In this document: piece after piece, positions 24,193 to 33,515 of the stretch
Numbering within the stretch: the stretch's first letter is position 1
Layout: each line of letters begins with the position of its first letter
NCBI GenBank assembly: GCA_011682695.1
Contig: JAACED010000001.1
Location: forward strand, 1-64,000
Source: Gammaproteobacteria bacterium
GTDB taxonomy: Bacteria > Actinomycetota > Acidimicrobiia > Spongiisociales > UBA4744
Length of the DNA: 64,000 nucleotides
Reading direction: 5' to 3'
Made by a program: the position numbers and the translations under genes
The notes under the pieces: model-generated
The model's input: the letters and a program-made list of their open reading frames with translations, nothing else
Databases searched by the model: none
What the model was told of the DNA's origin: nothing

Positions 24193-24612
24193 TCATCGTT
24201 CGCAACGAACCTCTGCTCTCGGCCATCGTTGCGTGAATCCACTGTCGTAGACGATATACAGGTAGTTTTCGATGTCCGCAGAGTCCCTCCAGATCTCCCG
24301 ATCCTGGTGTCGGACGCCGGTGGCCTCGCTTCCCGCCGGAGGACCGTCGAGTTCTGCATAGGTGAGCACCGTGCCATCGGGGGCGGTGAGGGTGCCGAGC
24401 TGACCTTCGCGATCGTGGGCATACTGCCGCCCGAGGAATCGAATGAACACCACCTTGTCCGTTCCGCAGTCCTTGAACCCTTCGAACTCGACCATGATGC
24501 TGTTGGACACGATGTTGCCGGCAGGCGTGTACCAGGGACCGTACCGGTTCGTCGCACAACTCGCGACCAGGAGAAGAATGAAGATGAGCCCAATGCGACG
24601 GATCAGAGCCAC
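24193..24612 (-). CDS. Small lipoprotein, unknown function
   Basis: 139 residues from a GTG at 24612. Two arginines, a hydrophobic core and lipobox VASC give a lipid-anchored protein. The mature part has two further cysteines and a beta-strand pattern (MVEFEGFKDCGTDKVVFIRF, NYLYIVYDSG). The start overlaps the stop of the upstream membrane-protein gene by 10 bp, so the two are coupled. The same frame stays open far upstream, but that part is antisense-like and lacks features. Family not recognised. Confidence 0.7.
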   Translation of the reverse strand: MALIRRIGLIFILLLVASCATNRYGPWYTPAGNIVSNSIMVEFEGFKDCGTDKVVFIRFLGRQYAHDREGQLGTLTAPDGTVLTYAELDGPPAGSEATGVRHQDREIWRDSADIENYLYIVYDSGFTQRWPRAEVRCER

Positions 24613-24995
24613 GCGTTGTGAGGAATCGTGAGAACGATGATCGCAAGTGCGGTCAACAGGCCCGCGGCTGCGGTGCGCACACCGGCATAGCCTGATTGCC
24701 TCTTTGCCCGCGCTGCTGCCATGTGCGCCACGGCAACTGCGATCAGCATCCCGATCGGATGGACATAGGCCCGGAACACCGAGAGGTCCCATCCCCCCTT
24801 GGTGATCCACACAAGCAGCCCCAAGACGACCTGGAGATCGATCAGTCCAAGCGTGACGAAGACGATTCGGCCATATCCGAGTCCCCACGCGTCCCTGCGG
24901 AGGGTCAGCGTGACTCCGGCGATCGCGGTCGCGCCGAGTCCCGCCAGCACGAACCAGCGGACAGTCGAATGGGCGATGAGTAGCGCGTCGGGAAT
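24603..24995 (-). CDS. Four-helix membrane protein; probable ATT start codon
   Basis: 130 residues if started at ATT (24995), 115 if started at GTG (24950). Four hydrophobic segments and conserved-looking His/Arg (LLIAHSTVRWFVLAGL in the first helix, HPIGM and HMAAARAK later) recall small heme-binding or cytochrome-like membrane proteins whose first helix carries HSxxRW; the HSTVRW segment is lost with the GTG start. AAGGAGG lies exactly 6 nt before the ATT and there is no ATG, GTG or TTG between it and an in-frame stop upstream. Divergent from the PadR gene. Confidence 0.68.
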   Translation of the reverse strand: MPDALLIAHSTVRWFVLAGLGATAIAGVTLTLRRDAWGLGYGRIVFVTLGLIDLQVVLGLLVWITKGGWDLSVFRAYVHPIGMLIAVAVAHMAAARAKRQSGYAGVRTAAAGLLTALAIIVLTIPHNAWL

Positions 24996-25086
24996 CCGGG
25001 ACCTCCTTGTAGAGCTCGATTCTGTGACGGATCGCGAACAAGGTCAAACCTCGACCTCTGCACCCGCGTCGCTCATCCCGTTGGAC

Positions 25087-25686
25087 ATGACGCTCTCTCG
25101 GTGGCAAGCTATATCGAACCGCTATAACGATATCACTTTGCTTGACCTCGCAATTCTTGGCTTTCTCAAAGAAGAACCCCGTCACGGGTACGATCTGAAG
25201 CGCCGTCTCGCAGACCTCGGGCTGCGTTCGGTGTCATTCGGCTCCCTCTATCCGGCGCTGAGACGCCTCGACCGTCACCGCCTCATCGAAGCGGTCGATT
25301 CTCAGCAGCGTAAGAAGGTCTATCAGATCACCGCTGCGGGAGAAACCAGATTCCACGAACTCATCGAGGAGCGCACAACGGCGAACGAGGACGATCGCAG
25401 TTTCAATCTCAGAGTTGCCTTCTTCCGATACCTCGACCCCGAGACGCGTCTCCGGCTTCTGGAGCGGAGACGTATGATCCTTGCCGATCGGGCCAGTGAT
25501 GCTCGCGCCTCGTTACACGAGACGATGCATCGCACACGAGCGCGGATCGACCGATACACGGTCTCGTTGATCGAACGAGGGGCGCACCGGACCGAAGCGG
25601 ATATCGCCTGGATCGACGAACTCATTGAAACTGAACAGGCGGCGATTCGCCGTCGGAATCCCACGAAGGCTCGCACGTACGAATGA
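25087..25686 (+). CDS. PadR-family transcriptional regulator next to ino1
   Basis: 199 residues from the ATG at 25087. The winged-helix domain starts [24 protein letters not shown] with [20 protein letters not shown], and a long C-terminal helical region mediates dimerisation. A PadR gene directly upstream of ino1 is also seen in mycobacteria (Rv0047c-Rv0046c), so it probably regulates inositol synthesis. A -10-like TATAAC and an inverted repeat at 25111-25133 lie inside the annotated 5' end, so translation may really start at the TTG at 25138. Confidence 0.88.
   Translation: MTLSRWQAISNRYNDITLLDLAILGFLKEEPRHGYDLKRRLADLGLRSVSFGSLYPALRRLDRHRLIEAVDSQQRKKVYQITAAGETRFHELIEERTTANEDDRSFNLRVAFFRYLDPETRLRLLERRRMILADRASDARASLHETMHRTRARIDRYTVSLIERGAHRTEADIAWIDELIETEQAAIRRRNPTKARTYE
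25111..25133 (+). promoter_or_regulatory. Candidate PadR operator and promoter
   Basis: ATATCG (25111-25116) and CGATAT (25128-25133) form an inverted repeat with an 11-bp spacer holding a -10-like TATAAC (25123-25128). AT-rich dyads of this size are typical PadR targets. If used, the ATG at 25087 would lie upstream of transcription. Confidence 0.45.
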
Positions 25687-25703
25687 ACGAAGGGAAACAA
25701 TCA

Positions 25704-26810
25704 ATGAGCACGATACGGGTGGCGGTCGCCGGAATGGGTAACTGCGCGAACTCCCTCATCCAGGGCGTCGAGTACTACCGCGAGGCAGATCCGAGCAACT
25801 CGGTACCCGGCCTGATGCACGTCAAGATGGACAGCTACCACGTTGGTGATCTCGAGTTTGTGGCCGCGTTCGATGTAGACGCCACCAAGGTCGGAGTCGA
25901 CATGTCGAAGGCGATGTGGAACGGGCAGAACAACACCTACCGCTTCGCAGACGTCGACCACATGGGCGTCGAAGTTCTGCGTGGGCCGACCCTCGACGGG
26001 CTCGGCACCTACTACCGAAAGACGATCGACGAGTCCCCGGCGGACCCGGTCGACGTCGCCCAGGCACTGCGTGACTCTGGAGCAGACGTGCTGGTCAATT
26101 ACCTGCCCGTCGGCTCGGAGATAGCTGCTCGGTCGTACGCGGAAGCGGCACTCGAGGCCGGGGTGGCATTCGTGAACTGCATCCCCGTCTTCATCGCCTC
26201 CAACCGCGACTGGTCCCGACGCTTCCGCGATGCAGGTGTCCCAATCGTTGGTGATGACATCAAGTCACAGGTAGGTGCCACCATCGTTCACCGGCAACTC
26301 GCTCGCCTCTTCGAGGACCGCGGCATCAACCTCGACCGGACCTCTCAGCTCAACGTTGGCGGCAACATGGACTTCATGAACATGCTCGAGCGCGAACGGC
26401 TCGAATCGAAGAGGATCTCCAAAACGCAGGCGGTCACCTCACAGCTCAGCCATCAATTGGCAGACCACAATGTTCACATCGGTCCCTCCGACTACGTCCC
26501 ATGGCTGACCGATCGCAAGTGGGCGTACATACGGCTCGAGGGCAGCGCCTTCGGAGACGTGCCCCTGAACGTCGAACTCAAGATGGAGGTATGGGACTCA
26601 CCCAACTCGGCAGGCGTTGTCATCGACGCGATCAGGACCGCCAAGCTGGCGAAGGATCGAGGCATCGGTGGACCGCTGCTCGGCCCGTCGGCCTACTTCA
26701 TGAAGAGTCCGCCGGTGCAATACCACGACGAGGACGCCCGCCGGTTCGTCGACGAATTCATCTCGACGGGTGATTCGGAACGCGAAAGGATGCGAACCTT
26801 CCTCGAGTAG
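25704..26810 (+). CDS. ino1: Inositol-3-phosphate synthase
   Basis: 368 residues, the actinobacterial short form. N-terminal NAD-binding motif [17 protein letters not shown], then VNYLPVGSE, the catalytic core [16 protein letters not shown], and NVGGNMDF. It isomerises glucose 6-phosphate to inositol 3-phosphate, feeding phosphatidylinositol and mycothiol. The ATG at 25704 begins the domain and has AGGGAAA upstream. Cotranscribed with the preceding PadR gene (17-bp gap). Confidence 0.96.
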   Translation: MSTIRVAVAGMGNCANSLIQGVEYYREADPSNSVPGLMHVKMDSYHVGDLEFVAAFDVDATKVGVDMSKAMWNGQNNTYRFADVDHMGVEVLRGPTLDGLGTYYRKTIDESPADPVDVAQALRDSGADVLVNYLPVGSEIAARSYAEAALEAGVAFVNCIPVFIASNRDWSRRFRDAGVPIVGDDIKSQVGATIVHRQLARLFEDRGINLDRTSQLNVGGNMDFMNMLERERLESKRISKTQAVTSQLSHQLADHNVHIGPSDYVPWLTDRKWAYIRLEGSAFGDVPLNVELKMEVWDSPNSAGVVIDAIRTAKLAKDRGIGGPLLGPSAYFMKSPPVQYHDEDARRFVDEFISTGDSERERMRTFLE

Positions 26811-26817
26811 GGGTAGC

Positions 26818-26885
26818 CAGTCATCAGTCATCAAAGCGTTCCCGACAGAGGGCGGCGCGACGACTACTGACGACTAACTGAGAAC
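26818..26885. repeat. Intergenic inverted-repeat element, copy B
   Basis: Reads CAGTCATCAGTCATCAAAG, CGTTCCC, AGAGGGC and CTACTGACGACTAACTGAGAAC in the same order as copy A at 84-180. The 13-base core TCAAAGCGTTCCC is identical. Here the left unit TCAGTCA is present only about twice. It lies between the 3' ends of ino1 and the endonuclease IV gene, which converge, so it could also act as a terminator. Confidence 0.8.
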
Positions 26886-26919
26886 AGGCCGCGAATCTGC
26901 TGAGCGATGCCGACCGCCG

Positions 26920-27684
26920 TCATCTCCGAAGGCGCTCCCGAATCCAGGCAATGTCGGCTGCCTGCGCCTCGGCTCCCCCCGGCGTCTCCACCACCACCGG
27001 TGCGCCGGCGTCGCGCACGACTTGTACCAGCAGGTCGGCGGGGATCTCGCCTTCCCCGAGGTTTGCATGCCGGTCGCGACGGCTGTCGAACGGATCACGA
27101 GAATCGTTCAGATGGATGAGATCGATCCTTCCCGTTGCCGCCATGACCCGATCGACGATCCCGTCGAGATCCTCGCCGGCAGCCCACGCATGGCAGGTGT
27201 CGAGGCAGAGTCCGACACCGAGAGCACCCACGGCCTCCCATAGCCGGGCAATGTCCTCGACTCTGCGGGCCATCGCATTTCCCCCACCCGCCGTGTTCTC
27301 GATCAGGATCGGGACCGCAGACTCGATCGGCTCGAGCGCCTTCCTCCACCGCTCCAATCCTTCTTCGAACGTGCTGTCGCCGGTCACATGGCCCCCGTGA
27401 ACGACGACTCCAACCGAACCGATCGCCTCTGCCGCGGCAATCGTGTCGGCGAGTATCTTTCGACTCGGGATGCGCACCCTGTTGTTCGGTGAGACCACGT
27501 TGATCAAGTACGGCGCGTGCACGTAGATCGGCAGTTCCGACGCTGCCAGCTCGGCGGCGTCCTCCCGCTCGAGGGGCTTCTTCCACGACTGCGGGTTCGA
27601 GAGGAAGATCTGCACCGTATCGGCGCTTCGTGCCGACGCCTCCCCGATCGGGTCCGCGCCGGGAACGTGGGCTCCGATCAGCAT
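26920..27684 (-). CDS. nfo: Deoxyribonuclease IV (apurinic endonuclease)
   Basis: 254 residues forming a TIM barrel with the trinuclear zinc motifs: [51 protein letters not shown] and a final ETP. It should cut DNA at abasic sites in base excision repair. Start at 27684 (MLIGAHV) because the barrel begins there; the frame continues upstream without conservation. It is the third gene of a pyrE-led minus-strand group. Confidence 0.94.
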   Translation of the reverse strand: MLIGAHVPGADPIGEASARSADTVQIFLSNPQSWKKPLEREDAAELAASELPIYVHAPYLINVVSPNNRVRIPSRKILADTIAAAEAIGSVGVVVHGGHVTGDSTFEEGLERWRKALEPIESAVPILIENTAGGGNAMARRVEDIARLWEAVGALGVGLCLDTCHAWAAGEDLDGIVDRVMAATGRIDLIHLNDSRDPFDSRRDRHANLGEGEIPADLLVQVVRDAGAPVVVETPGGAEAQAADIAWIRERLRR

Positions 27685-27700
27685 GAGAGCGACCCTCTTC

Positions 27701-28267
27701 TCAAGACGTCCGTTCCGATTCGGTGGGGATCGACTCTCGGATCTCCCGCAGCGCGGCGGCGACACTCTTGGCGCTCTGTGACCATCCTGAGCTCTCGATC
27801 ATGAGCGTCGCTGGACCCTCCCAACGTGCCGACCACGGGTCGGTAGGAAGCCCCTCTGGGTCGGAGATCTCCACGACCAGCACCGAACGCACCTCTCCAT
27901 CCTCGTCGGCCATCTCCGCACGGAGATCACCCACCTCGTTCCAGGGGATCGACACGGCGCGCCGAAGGGGGCCTCGAAGGGCGATCCGGAGTCCTGCTTC
28001 GTCGGCAACGATCAACTTCCGTGGAAGGACGAGGTCTCGCAATCCCCAGATCACCATTGCCAATCCCGCCAGTACCGAGACGATGGCGAAGATCTCATCT
28101 CTCGGCTCGAAGGCCGGGATTTGCTCCGCGCCGTAGACGAGTGCACCGAACGCGTTGATGAAGTGCTGTTCGGCCAGCAGGTCGAGACCGACAAGGATGA
28201 ACGGAACCCCGAGAAGCGAGAGGAGCCACATCCGCAGTGCGGACCGTTCGACCACTAGTCGATTCAT
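27701..28267 (-). CDS. Membrane protein with PH-like domain, unknown
   Basis: 188 residues. Two hydrophobic helices near 13-31 and 60-76 are followed by a strand-rich domain ([32 protein letters not shown]) resembling bacterial PH/bPH2 domains. The start overlaps the pyrE stop by 4 bp and the nfo start is 16 bp downstream, so the three are one unit. No function known. Confidence 0.7.
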   Translation of the reverse strand: MNRLVVERSALRMWLLSLLGVPFILVGLDLLAEQHFINAFGALVYGAEQIPAFEPRDEIFAIVSVLAGLAMVIWGLRDLVLPRKLIVADEAGLRIALRGPLRRAVSIPWNEVGDLRAEMADEDGEVRSVLVVEISDPEGLPTDPWSARWEGPATLMIESSGWSQSAKSVAAALREIRESIPTESERTS

Positions 28268-28842
28268 TCGACAACTCCCAGGTCCACGGGACGGACCAGT
28301 GCAACATACGGTACCCCACGCTCGGCGATCAGCCGATCAGCCGCTCCACCACTCCTGTCGACCAGGGCGATCGCCTGAACGACGACGAGCCCATGCCCTA
28401 CGGCGACGTCGACGGCTTCCGCCAGGGCGCCTCCTGTGCTGGTCGTGTCTTCCACGATGGCGACGCTATCCCCGGAAGCAACCGCACCCACCAACCGACC
28501 GCGCACACCATGGTCCTTATCCTGCTTGCGAATGGAGAATGCCCGCAGGTCGAGTCCCCGTTCCGTACCGACGATCGCGGTGGATACGGCAATCGGATCC
28601 GCACCCATCGTCATCCCCCCGACTGCCTGGACACCAGACGCCAGAACGTCGAGGACCGCCTCCGCCACCAACCGAGCCCCCGTCCCATCGAAGGTGGTCT
28701 GGCGGGCATCGAGATACCAATCGCTCTCGATCCCGGACCGAAGCAGAAACGGCCCATCGGTCCGCAAAGAATGCTCGATGAGATGTCGACACAAATCGCT
28801 CAAGTCCTGCTCCCGAATGTCGATAACATCGGTGTTAGCCAA
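28264..28842 (-). CDS. pyrE: Orotate phosphoribosyltransferase
   Basis: 192 residues if started at TTG 28842. The PRPP-binding loop VAIVEDTTSTGGALAEAV and the N-terminal RSGIESDWYLDARQTTFDG region are characteristic. It forms OMP from orotate and PRPP in pyrimidine synthesis. GGGAGG touches the TTG at 28842 with no spacing, whereas the TTG at 28803 has GGGAG 7 nt upstream and gives a 179-residue protein that still covers the domain; the true start is uncertain. Confidence 0.9.
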   Translation of the reverse strand: MANTDVIDIREQDLSDLCRHLIEHSLRTDGPFLLRSGIESDWYLDARQTTFDGTGARLVAEAVLDVLASGVQAVGGMTMGADPIAVSTAIVGTERGLDLRAFSIRKQDKDHGVRGRLVGAVASGDSVAIVEDTTSTGGALAEAVDVAVGHGLVVVQAIALVDRSGGAADRLIAERGVPYVALVRPVDLGVVE

Positions 28843-29160
28843 CCTCCCGCAGTTAGCCCGACGATAGCGACCGCCTTCCCCGAAGGCGGTCGCACCGGTT
28901 GTAGGGGCATTCGCTTTCCGGCCGATGAGCTGCTCCCATCGCCAAGCGTCTCCATCCCGCAGACCTCAATCATCACCGGAAGCACTTCGGACCTGTCGTT
29001 CTTCGAAAACTCCGAGTCGCAGCCTGCGGCAATCTGATCGGGGAGCGCGCCGACTCTTGCAGACATCTCGACGAGTCAGAGTGTCGAGTGAGGAGCGCAT
29101 GAGCCTGGTTCGGGCTCAGCGCACGACCACGGCGATCATCCCCGCCGAGGAACGGCCCAC
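28843..29160 (-). other. 318-bp leader/intergenic region upstream of pyrE
   Basis: It contains a strong hairpin (28867-28893), a direct repeat GGCTAAC on the minus strand overlapping the pyrE start, and a weak GAGCC/GGCTC hairpin near 29101-29117 just after uppS. No protein or RNA gene is convincing. Confidence 0.55.
28867..28893 (-). terminator. Hairpin 25 bp before pyrE (terminator or attenuator)
   Basis: GCGACCGCCTT and AAGGCGGTCGC form a perfect 11-bp stem with a 5-nt loop. It may end the uppS transcript or act within the pyrE leader; no T-run follows on either strand. Confidence 0.55.
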
Positions 29161-29940
29161 CTACCTGCCGAATCGTCGGTCCCTCCGGGAAAAATCGCGC
29201 AGCGCTCGAAGAAAGTCGACACGCCGAAACGCGGGCCAGTAAACGTCCACGAACGCGTACTCTGCGTATGCGGATTGCCAGAGGAGGAATCCGGACAAGC
29301 GCGATTCGCCGCTCGTACGAATGACGAGGTCAGGATCGGGCAAGTCGGCCGTGTACAAGTGGGTTCCGATCCCCTCTGCGTCGATCCTGTCGGCGATCTC
29401 AGCGGCAGGAATGCCCTGATCGGCAAGCGCGGACACGAGGTCTCGGCACGCGTCGACGATCTCCTGTCTGCCGCCGTATCCCATGGCAATCGTCAAGCGC
29501 CTGCTCCCGCTCCCTGCCTGCTCTTCGACCTCTTTCGCTGCCGCGGTCAACGTGTCGGGAAGCAGTCCGAGACTCCCGATGAACCGGACCCGCAGGTCGT
29601 TGCGTGCCGCTATCTCCGGCAGACGTGCGAAGAGTCCGATCAGGACGTCGAAGTACGGCTCCAGCTCCTCGTCCGGTCTTGCCAGGTTCTCCTTCGACAG
29701 GAGCCATCCGGTGATCGCAGGGATCTCGATCTGCTCGGCCCAGCCGATGAACTCCTCGAACTTGCGCATTCCGGCCCGATAGCTCGCCGCATAGTCGGCC
29801 AACCCTTCGGCCCGGGCGTACCGACGATGACCGTCGAGGATGATGCCAATGTGGCGGGGCAGCCGATCAGCCGGAAGGCCACGAAGCACGCTGTCTTCGT
29901 ATAGCCGGTAGACGGGCCGGAGGAGACGCTCGGACTTCAC
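29161..29940 (-). CDS. uppS: Cis-prenyltransferase (isoprenyl diphosphate synthase, UppS family)
   Basis: 259 residues. The catalytic Asp lies in GIILDGHRRYARAEG (near 36); most family members read DGNGRWA or DGNRRWA, so the conserved Asn is His here. Downstream motifs TGWLLSKENLARP, RFIGSLG, AMGYGGRQEI, DLVIRTSGESRLSGFLLWQSAYAE and the final FxRRxRRFG are intact. It should make undecaprenyl or decaprenyl diphosphate, or a shorter Z-prenyl precursor, for wall synthesis. It is transcribed divergently from the hemolysin III gene. Confidence 0.9.
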   Translation of the reverse strand: MKSERLLRPVYRLYEDSVLRGLPADRLPRHIGIILDGHRRYARAEGLADYAASYRAGMRKFEEFIGWAEQIEIPAITGWLLSKENLARPDEELEPYFDVLIGLFARLPEIAARNDLRVRFIGSLGLLPDTLTAAAKEVEEQAGSGSRRLTIAMGYGGRQEIVDACRDLVSALADQGIPAAEIADRIDAEGIGTHLYTADLPDPDLVIRTSGESRLSGFLLWQSAYAEYAFVDVYWPAFRRVDFLRALRDFSRRDRRFGR

Positions 29941-29991
29941 AGACCAATGCTACCCGTATCCCGACCCCACCCACCTCGGTAAACTCTGGGC

Positions 29992-30657
29992 GTGGAACGA
30001 ACAACATTGGGACGAATGCACAATCCGGTTCGCGGGTTCCTTCACGGCGCTGCGGCCGTGGCCTCGGCCGTGGCCTTGGTCACTCTCGCCATACGCACTG
30101 CGTGGGACACGCCGCGCATGATCTCCATGATCGCGTTCGGACTCAGCGCCGTTGCGTTGTACACGACCAGTTCTCTGTATCACTCGGTCCCATGGAGGAG
30201 ACGCTGGAAGCAGCGTATGCAGCGCCTCGACCACTCGATGATCTTCCTGCTCGTTGCAGGCACCTACACCCCGATCGCATTCAACGTTCTCTCCGGATCC
30301 CTCAAATGGGCGACCTTGTCGCTCGTCTGGGGCACTGCAGCAGCAGGGATCTTCCAGAAGGTGTTCTTTCCGAAAGTCAGGAACTGGCTCTCTATCACGC
30401 TCTACATGGTGATGGGATGGTTCGCCATCGTCCCGCTCCCACGCCTCCTGGATCGACTGAGCGCCGGGGCTGTCGCACTCCTGATACTCGGCGGGATCTT
30501 CTACAGCACGGGGATGATCCTGCTGGTGACCAAACGCCCCCGCCTCTCTCCGCGGGTGTTCTCCTACCACGAGGTGTTCCACGTCCTGGTCATCTCGGGG
30601 TCAGTCGCTCACTTTCTGATGATCCTGTTGTACGTGGCGCCGATTGCCCGGACATGA
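29992..30657 (+). CDS. Hemolysin III/YqfA family membrane protein
   Basis: 221 residues with seven predicted helices of the PAQR fold. Conserved residues include SSLYHSVPW, RLDHSMIFLLVAGTYTP and the C-terminal HEVFHVLVISGSVAHF, which carry the Ser/His/Asp/His set of the metal-dependent CREST hydrolases. Enzymatic role unproven. GTG start at 29992 (ATG 30016 is an alternative). The stop overlaps the next gene (ATGA). Confidence 0.88.
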   Translation: MERTTLGRMHNPVRGFLHGAAAVASAVALVTLAIRTAWDTPRMISMIAFGLSAVALYTTSSLYHSVPWRRRWKQRMQRLDHSMIFLLVAGTYTPIAFNVLSGSLKWATLSLVWGTAAAGIFQKVFFPKVRNWLSITLYMVMGWFAIVPLPRLLDRLSAGAVALLILGGIFYSTGMILLVTKRPRLSPRVFSYHEVFHVLVISGSVAHFLMILLYVAPIART

Positions 30658-31334
30658 AAGAGTCGGATCCGTTCATCATGTCACGGACCCTCGACGTCCG
30701 CCTCCGCGATGAAACGCCGGTCCGCATACGACCAATCATCCCTGAAGACGGCCCGCGACTCGCCGAGGGGCTCAAAGAACTCTCTCCCCGATCCCGCTAC
30801 TTGAGATTCCTCCGGTCGGTCGACACACTCAGCAATCAGGAGCTCACCTATCTGACGAACGTCGACTACGACACCCACTTCGCCTGGGTTGCCTTTGATG
30901 TCTCGACGCCGCAGCCGCGTGGCATCGGTGTCGGCCGCTACGCACAGTTCGAACCCGGCGCTGCGGAAGCCGCCGTGGTCGTTCTCGACCGGTACCAGCA
31001 CAGAGGACTCGGTGGAATCCTCCTACGCCTCGTCGCCGAGACCGCCTCCGAACATGGTATTCGGCGATTCCGGGCGTGGGTCTCCCCACAGAACGCCGTC
31101 GTCATGCAAGCGCTCGAACAATGGGATATCGATCGCCGACTCGAGGAAGGAGCCGTCGTCGTCGACATCCCGCTTCCCTTGCCGTCGACACCGCTCGAAG
31201 ACTCCCCCCTCTATCGCACACTGCGTGCAGCAGCCAGGGGAGAGCTCCGAGTTCACCCCCACGCAACCCAGGATCCTTCAGATGCCTTTGGGGAATTCGA
31301 CGATGGAGGCGATCAGGACCCTCGACCCGCCTGA
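30654..31334 (+). CDS. GNAT-family N-acetyltransferase
   Basis: 226 residues. The GNAT core includes RIRPIIPEDGPRLAEGL at the N-terminus and the acetyl-CoA loop YQHRGLGGILLRLVAETASEHG (near 108-129). Similar domains occur as the acetyltransferase part of actinobacterial protein lysine acetylases (Pat-like), but no cyclic-nucleotide domain is present. Substrate unknown. Coupled to the hemolysin III gene through ATGA; an internal ATG at 30678 is another possible start. Confidence 0.82.
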   Translation: MKESDPFIMSRTLDVRLRDETPVRIRPIIPEDGPRLAEGLKELSPRSRYLRFLRSVDTLSNQELTYLTNVDYDTHFAWVAFDVSTPQPRGIGVGRYAQFEPGAAEAAVVVLDRYQHRGLGGILLRLVAETASEHGIRRFRAWVSPQNAVVMQALEQWDIDRRLEEGAVVVDIPLPLPSTPLEDSPLYRTLRAAARGELRVHPHATQDPSDAFGEFDDGGDQDPRPA

Positions 31335-31567
31335 ATCGATCAGAACCGCGACCTCGACCCGGACCTGATCAATCAGACAGAGATACTCTCACGTTCCCCC
31401 TCGCAGCACGCGAGGATTGACTGGGTTGCCGTACAGGCGAAGAGAATGGCGGCGAACACGACGGGTGCGCCTGGATACACGCCCCACATGACTCGGGGTT
31501 GCCTCGATCTCGAACGTGTCGGAATCGACGACAACCTGGCAGACTGCAGATGAGGAGAGGAGTTATC

Positions 31568-31933
31568 GTGGAATCTCAGCCAACTGTCCCCCAACCGATC
31601 AGCCAGGAAGCGAAGAATTGGGCGGTCATCGCACATCTGTCGGCACTGGTCAATATCGTCGGTATCCCCTCGGTCATCGGGCCACTCGTCGTCTGGCTCC
31701 TCAAGAAGGATGAAGATCCGTTCATCGACTACCACGGGAAAGAAGCACTGAACTTCAACATCTCTTTCATGATCTATGGCATCGTTTCGGGACTGTTGAT
31801 ATTCGTTGCCATCGGCCTTGTGCTGCTCCCCGTCGTCCTGATCGCCTGGCTCGTGCTGGTGATCATCGGCGCGATTCAGACGTCGAACGGTGAGTACTAC
31901 CGCTATCCACTGACGATCCGCCTCGTGAACTGA
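31568..31933 (+). CDS. DUF4870 membrane protein
   Basis: 121 residues from GTG 31568, with GAGAGGAG about 8 nt upstream. The sequence KNWAVIAHLSALVNIVGIPSVIGPLVVWLLKKDEDPFIDYHGKEALNFNIS, split over three helices, is the classic DUF4870 (Tic20-like) pattern. No function assigned. Preceded by 233 bp with no clear gene. Confidence 0.85.
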   Translation: MESQPTVPQPISQEAKNWAVIAHLSALVNIVGIPSVIGPLVVWLLKKDEDPFIDYHGKEALNFNISFMIYGIVSGLLIFVAIGLVLLPVVLIAWLVLVIIGAIQTSNGEYYRYPLTIRLVN

Positions 31934-31987
31934 TACGAGCCTGCCGAACGGCGAAGTGCGTAGGCTGGGTGGCGGAGGTGACCCCCA

Positions 31988-33472
31988 GTGACAGTCTTTG
32001 CCGAATACACCGAGTACGACGCCATCGGCCTTGCCGATCTGGTCAGAAGTGGTGACGTACACCCTCGTGAACTCGTCGAGGCGGCGATCTCTCGCATCGA
32101 ACAGTTCAACCCCCGCCTGAACGCAGTCGTCCACAAGATGTACGACCGGGCACTCGCCCAGGCGAAGCAGACGCTCGACGGGCCCTTCGCCGGGGTCCCG
32201 TTCCTCCTCAAGGACCTCACGGCGCTCTACGAGGGTGAACCGACGACCGCTTCGTCGCGCTTTCTCGAATTCTCCGTTGCCGACGAGGACTCGGTGCTGG
32301 TGTCGCGCTACCGCAAGGCGGGCCTTCTCGTTCTCGGCAAGACGAACACCCCCGAGTTCGGTCTGGTAGCTGTCACCGAACCCGCCCTGCGAGGTCCGAC
32401 ACGCAACCCATGGAATGTCGATCACACTCCGGGAGGCTCGAGCGGGGGCTCCGCAGCCGCCGTCGCCGCCGGGTTCGTTCCCGCAGCCCATGGCGGCGAC
32501 GGCGGCGGGTCGATTCGCATTCCGTCATCTGCCTGCGGGTTATTCGGCCTGAAACCATCCAGAGGTCGCAATCCCATGGGGCCACACTTCGACGGAACCT
32601 GGCTCGGCCTCGTCCAGGAACACGTTCTGAGCCGCAGCGTGCGCGACAGTGCCGCAATGCTCGACATCTCGTCCCGGCCTGCAGTCGGCGAGCCTCTGAT
32701 CGCGCCGGCACCGGAGCGCCCGTTCCTCGAAGAAGCTCACACAGATCCGGGGCGTCTGCGCGTAGCCCTCTGTACGGAATCCCTGTTCGGCACGACCACG
32801 CATCCCGACTGCGTCGAGGCGGCCGAAAAGGCGGCCGCTCTCCTGGAGAGCCTCGGACATCAGGTCGAAGAGGCATGCCCGCCGTTCGACAAGGCAAGGA
32901 TGGTGGAGGCGTATCTGCGAATCGTGGCCACCGGCCTGGCCGCCGACATCGACTACGCAGCCCATCTCATCGGCAAGAAACCGGTGCCCGGCTTCTTCGA
33001 ACCGGTGACCTGGCTCATGATGCTGATCGGGCGAAAGACCCGAGGCGACGAACTCGCTTCTCTTCTGGTCACAACTCAGGAAGATGCTCGGAGAATCGCC
33101 ATCTTCCACGAGACCTACGACGTTTTGCTCACACCGACACTCGGTCGGCCTCCCGTGAAGATCGGAGAGCTCCAGCCTTCCCGGCGCGACGCTTTGGCGA
33201 TCAAGGCCGTCAGTCGTTTCCCGGCCCGCAAGGTATTGGACTTCATCCTGGACCAGATGGCAGGCGAGCAGATGGACCCCGTTCCCAACACGATGCTGTT
33301 CAACCTGACGGGACAGCCGGCCATGTCGGTTCCCCTCCATTGGAATGCCTCGGGCCTGCCCATCGGCGTCCAATTCGTCGGCAGATACGGAGATGAGGCG
33401 ACGCTGCTGAGGCTCGCCGGACAACTCGAGGCAGCCCAACCTTGGGCGGATCGTCATCCCCCACTCGCCTGA
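31988..33472 (+). CDS. Amidase (amidase signature family)
   Basis: 494 residues. The Ser-cisSer-Lys triad is visible: Lys in FLLKDLTA (near 77), the signature [16 protein letters not shown], and cis-Ser in [12 protein letters not shown]. Length and the absence of GatB/GatC neighbours argue for a stand-alone amide hydrolase (6-aminohexanoate-cyclic-dimer hydrolase or fatty-acid amide type) rather than GatA. GTG start at 31988 with GGAGG upstream. Substrate unknown. Confidence 0.88.
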   Translation: MTVFAEYTEYDAIGLADLVRSGDVHPRELVEAAISRIEQFNPRLNAVVHKMYDRALAQAKQTLDGPFAGVPFLLKDLTALYEGEPTTASSRFLEFSVADEDSVLVSRYRKAGLLVLGKTNTPEFGLVAVTEPALRGPTRNPWNVDHTPGGSSGGSAAAVAAGFVPAAHGGDGGGSIRIPSSACGLFGLKPSRGRNPMGPHFDGTWLGLVQEHVLSRSVRDSAAMLDISSRPAVGEPLIAPAPERPFLEEAHTDPGRLRVALCTESLFGTTTHPDCVEAAEKAAALLESLGHQVEEACPPFDKARMVEAYLRIVATGLAADIDYAAHLIGKKPVPGFFEPVTWLMMLIGRKTRGDELASLLVTTQEDARRIAIFHETYDVLLTPTLGRPPVKIGELQPSRRDALAIKAVSRFPARKVLDFILDQMAGEQMDPVPNTMLFNLTGQPAMSVPLHWNASGLPIGVQFVGRYGDEATLLRLAGQLEAAQPWADRHPPLA

Positions 33473-33515
33473 ACGGTGATGGCGACCGAAGGCCGGGACC
33501 GTCATCGAAGACCGC

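Noticed and set aside
24193-25185. 330-codon minus-strand frame as one protein
   Set aside because: Only the last 139 codons, starting at GTG 24612 with a lipobox, look like protein; the front part is out of frame with the real membrane protein and opposes padR.
28800-29066. 88-codon minus-strand frame upstream of pyrE
   Set aside because: It overlaps the pyrE start in a different frame, covers a strong hairpin and has no recognisable motif.
30102-30653. N-terminal extension of the GNAT protein
   Set aside because: It overlaps the hemolysin III gene in another frame; the ATG at 30654 coupled to that gene's stop is the better start.
31373-31486. 37-codon hydrophobic minus-strand peptide before the DUF4870 gene
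   Set aside because: No ribosome site and no context; hydrophobic stretches of this length occur by chance.
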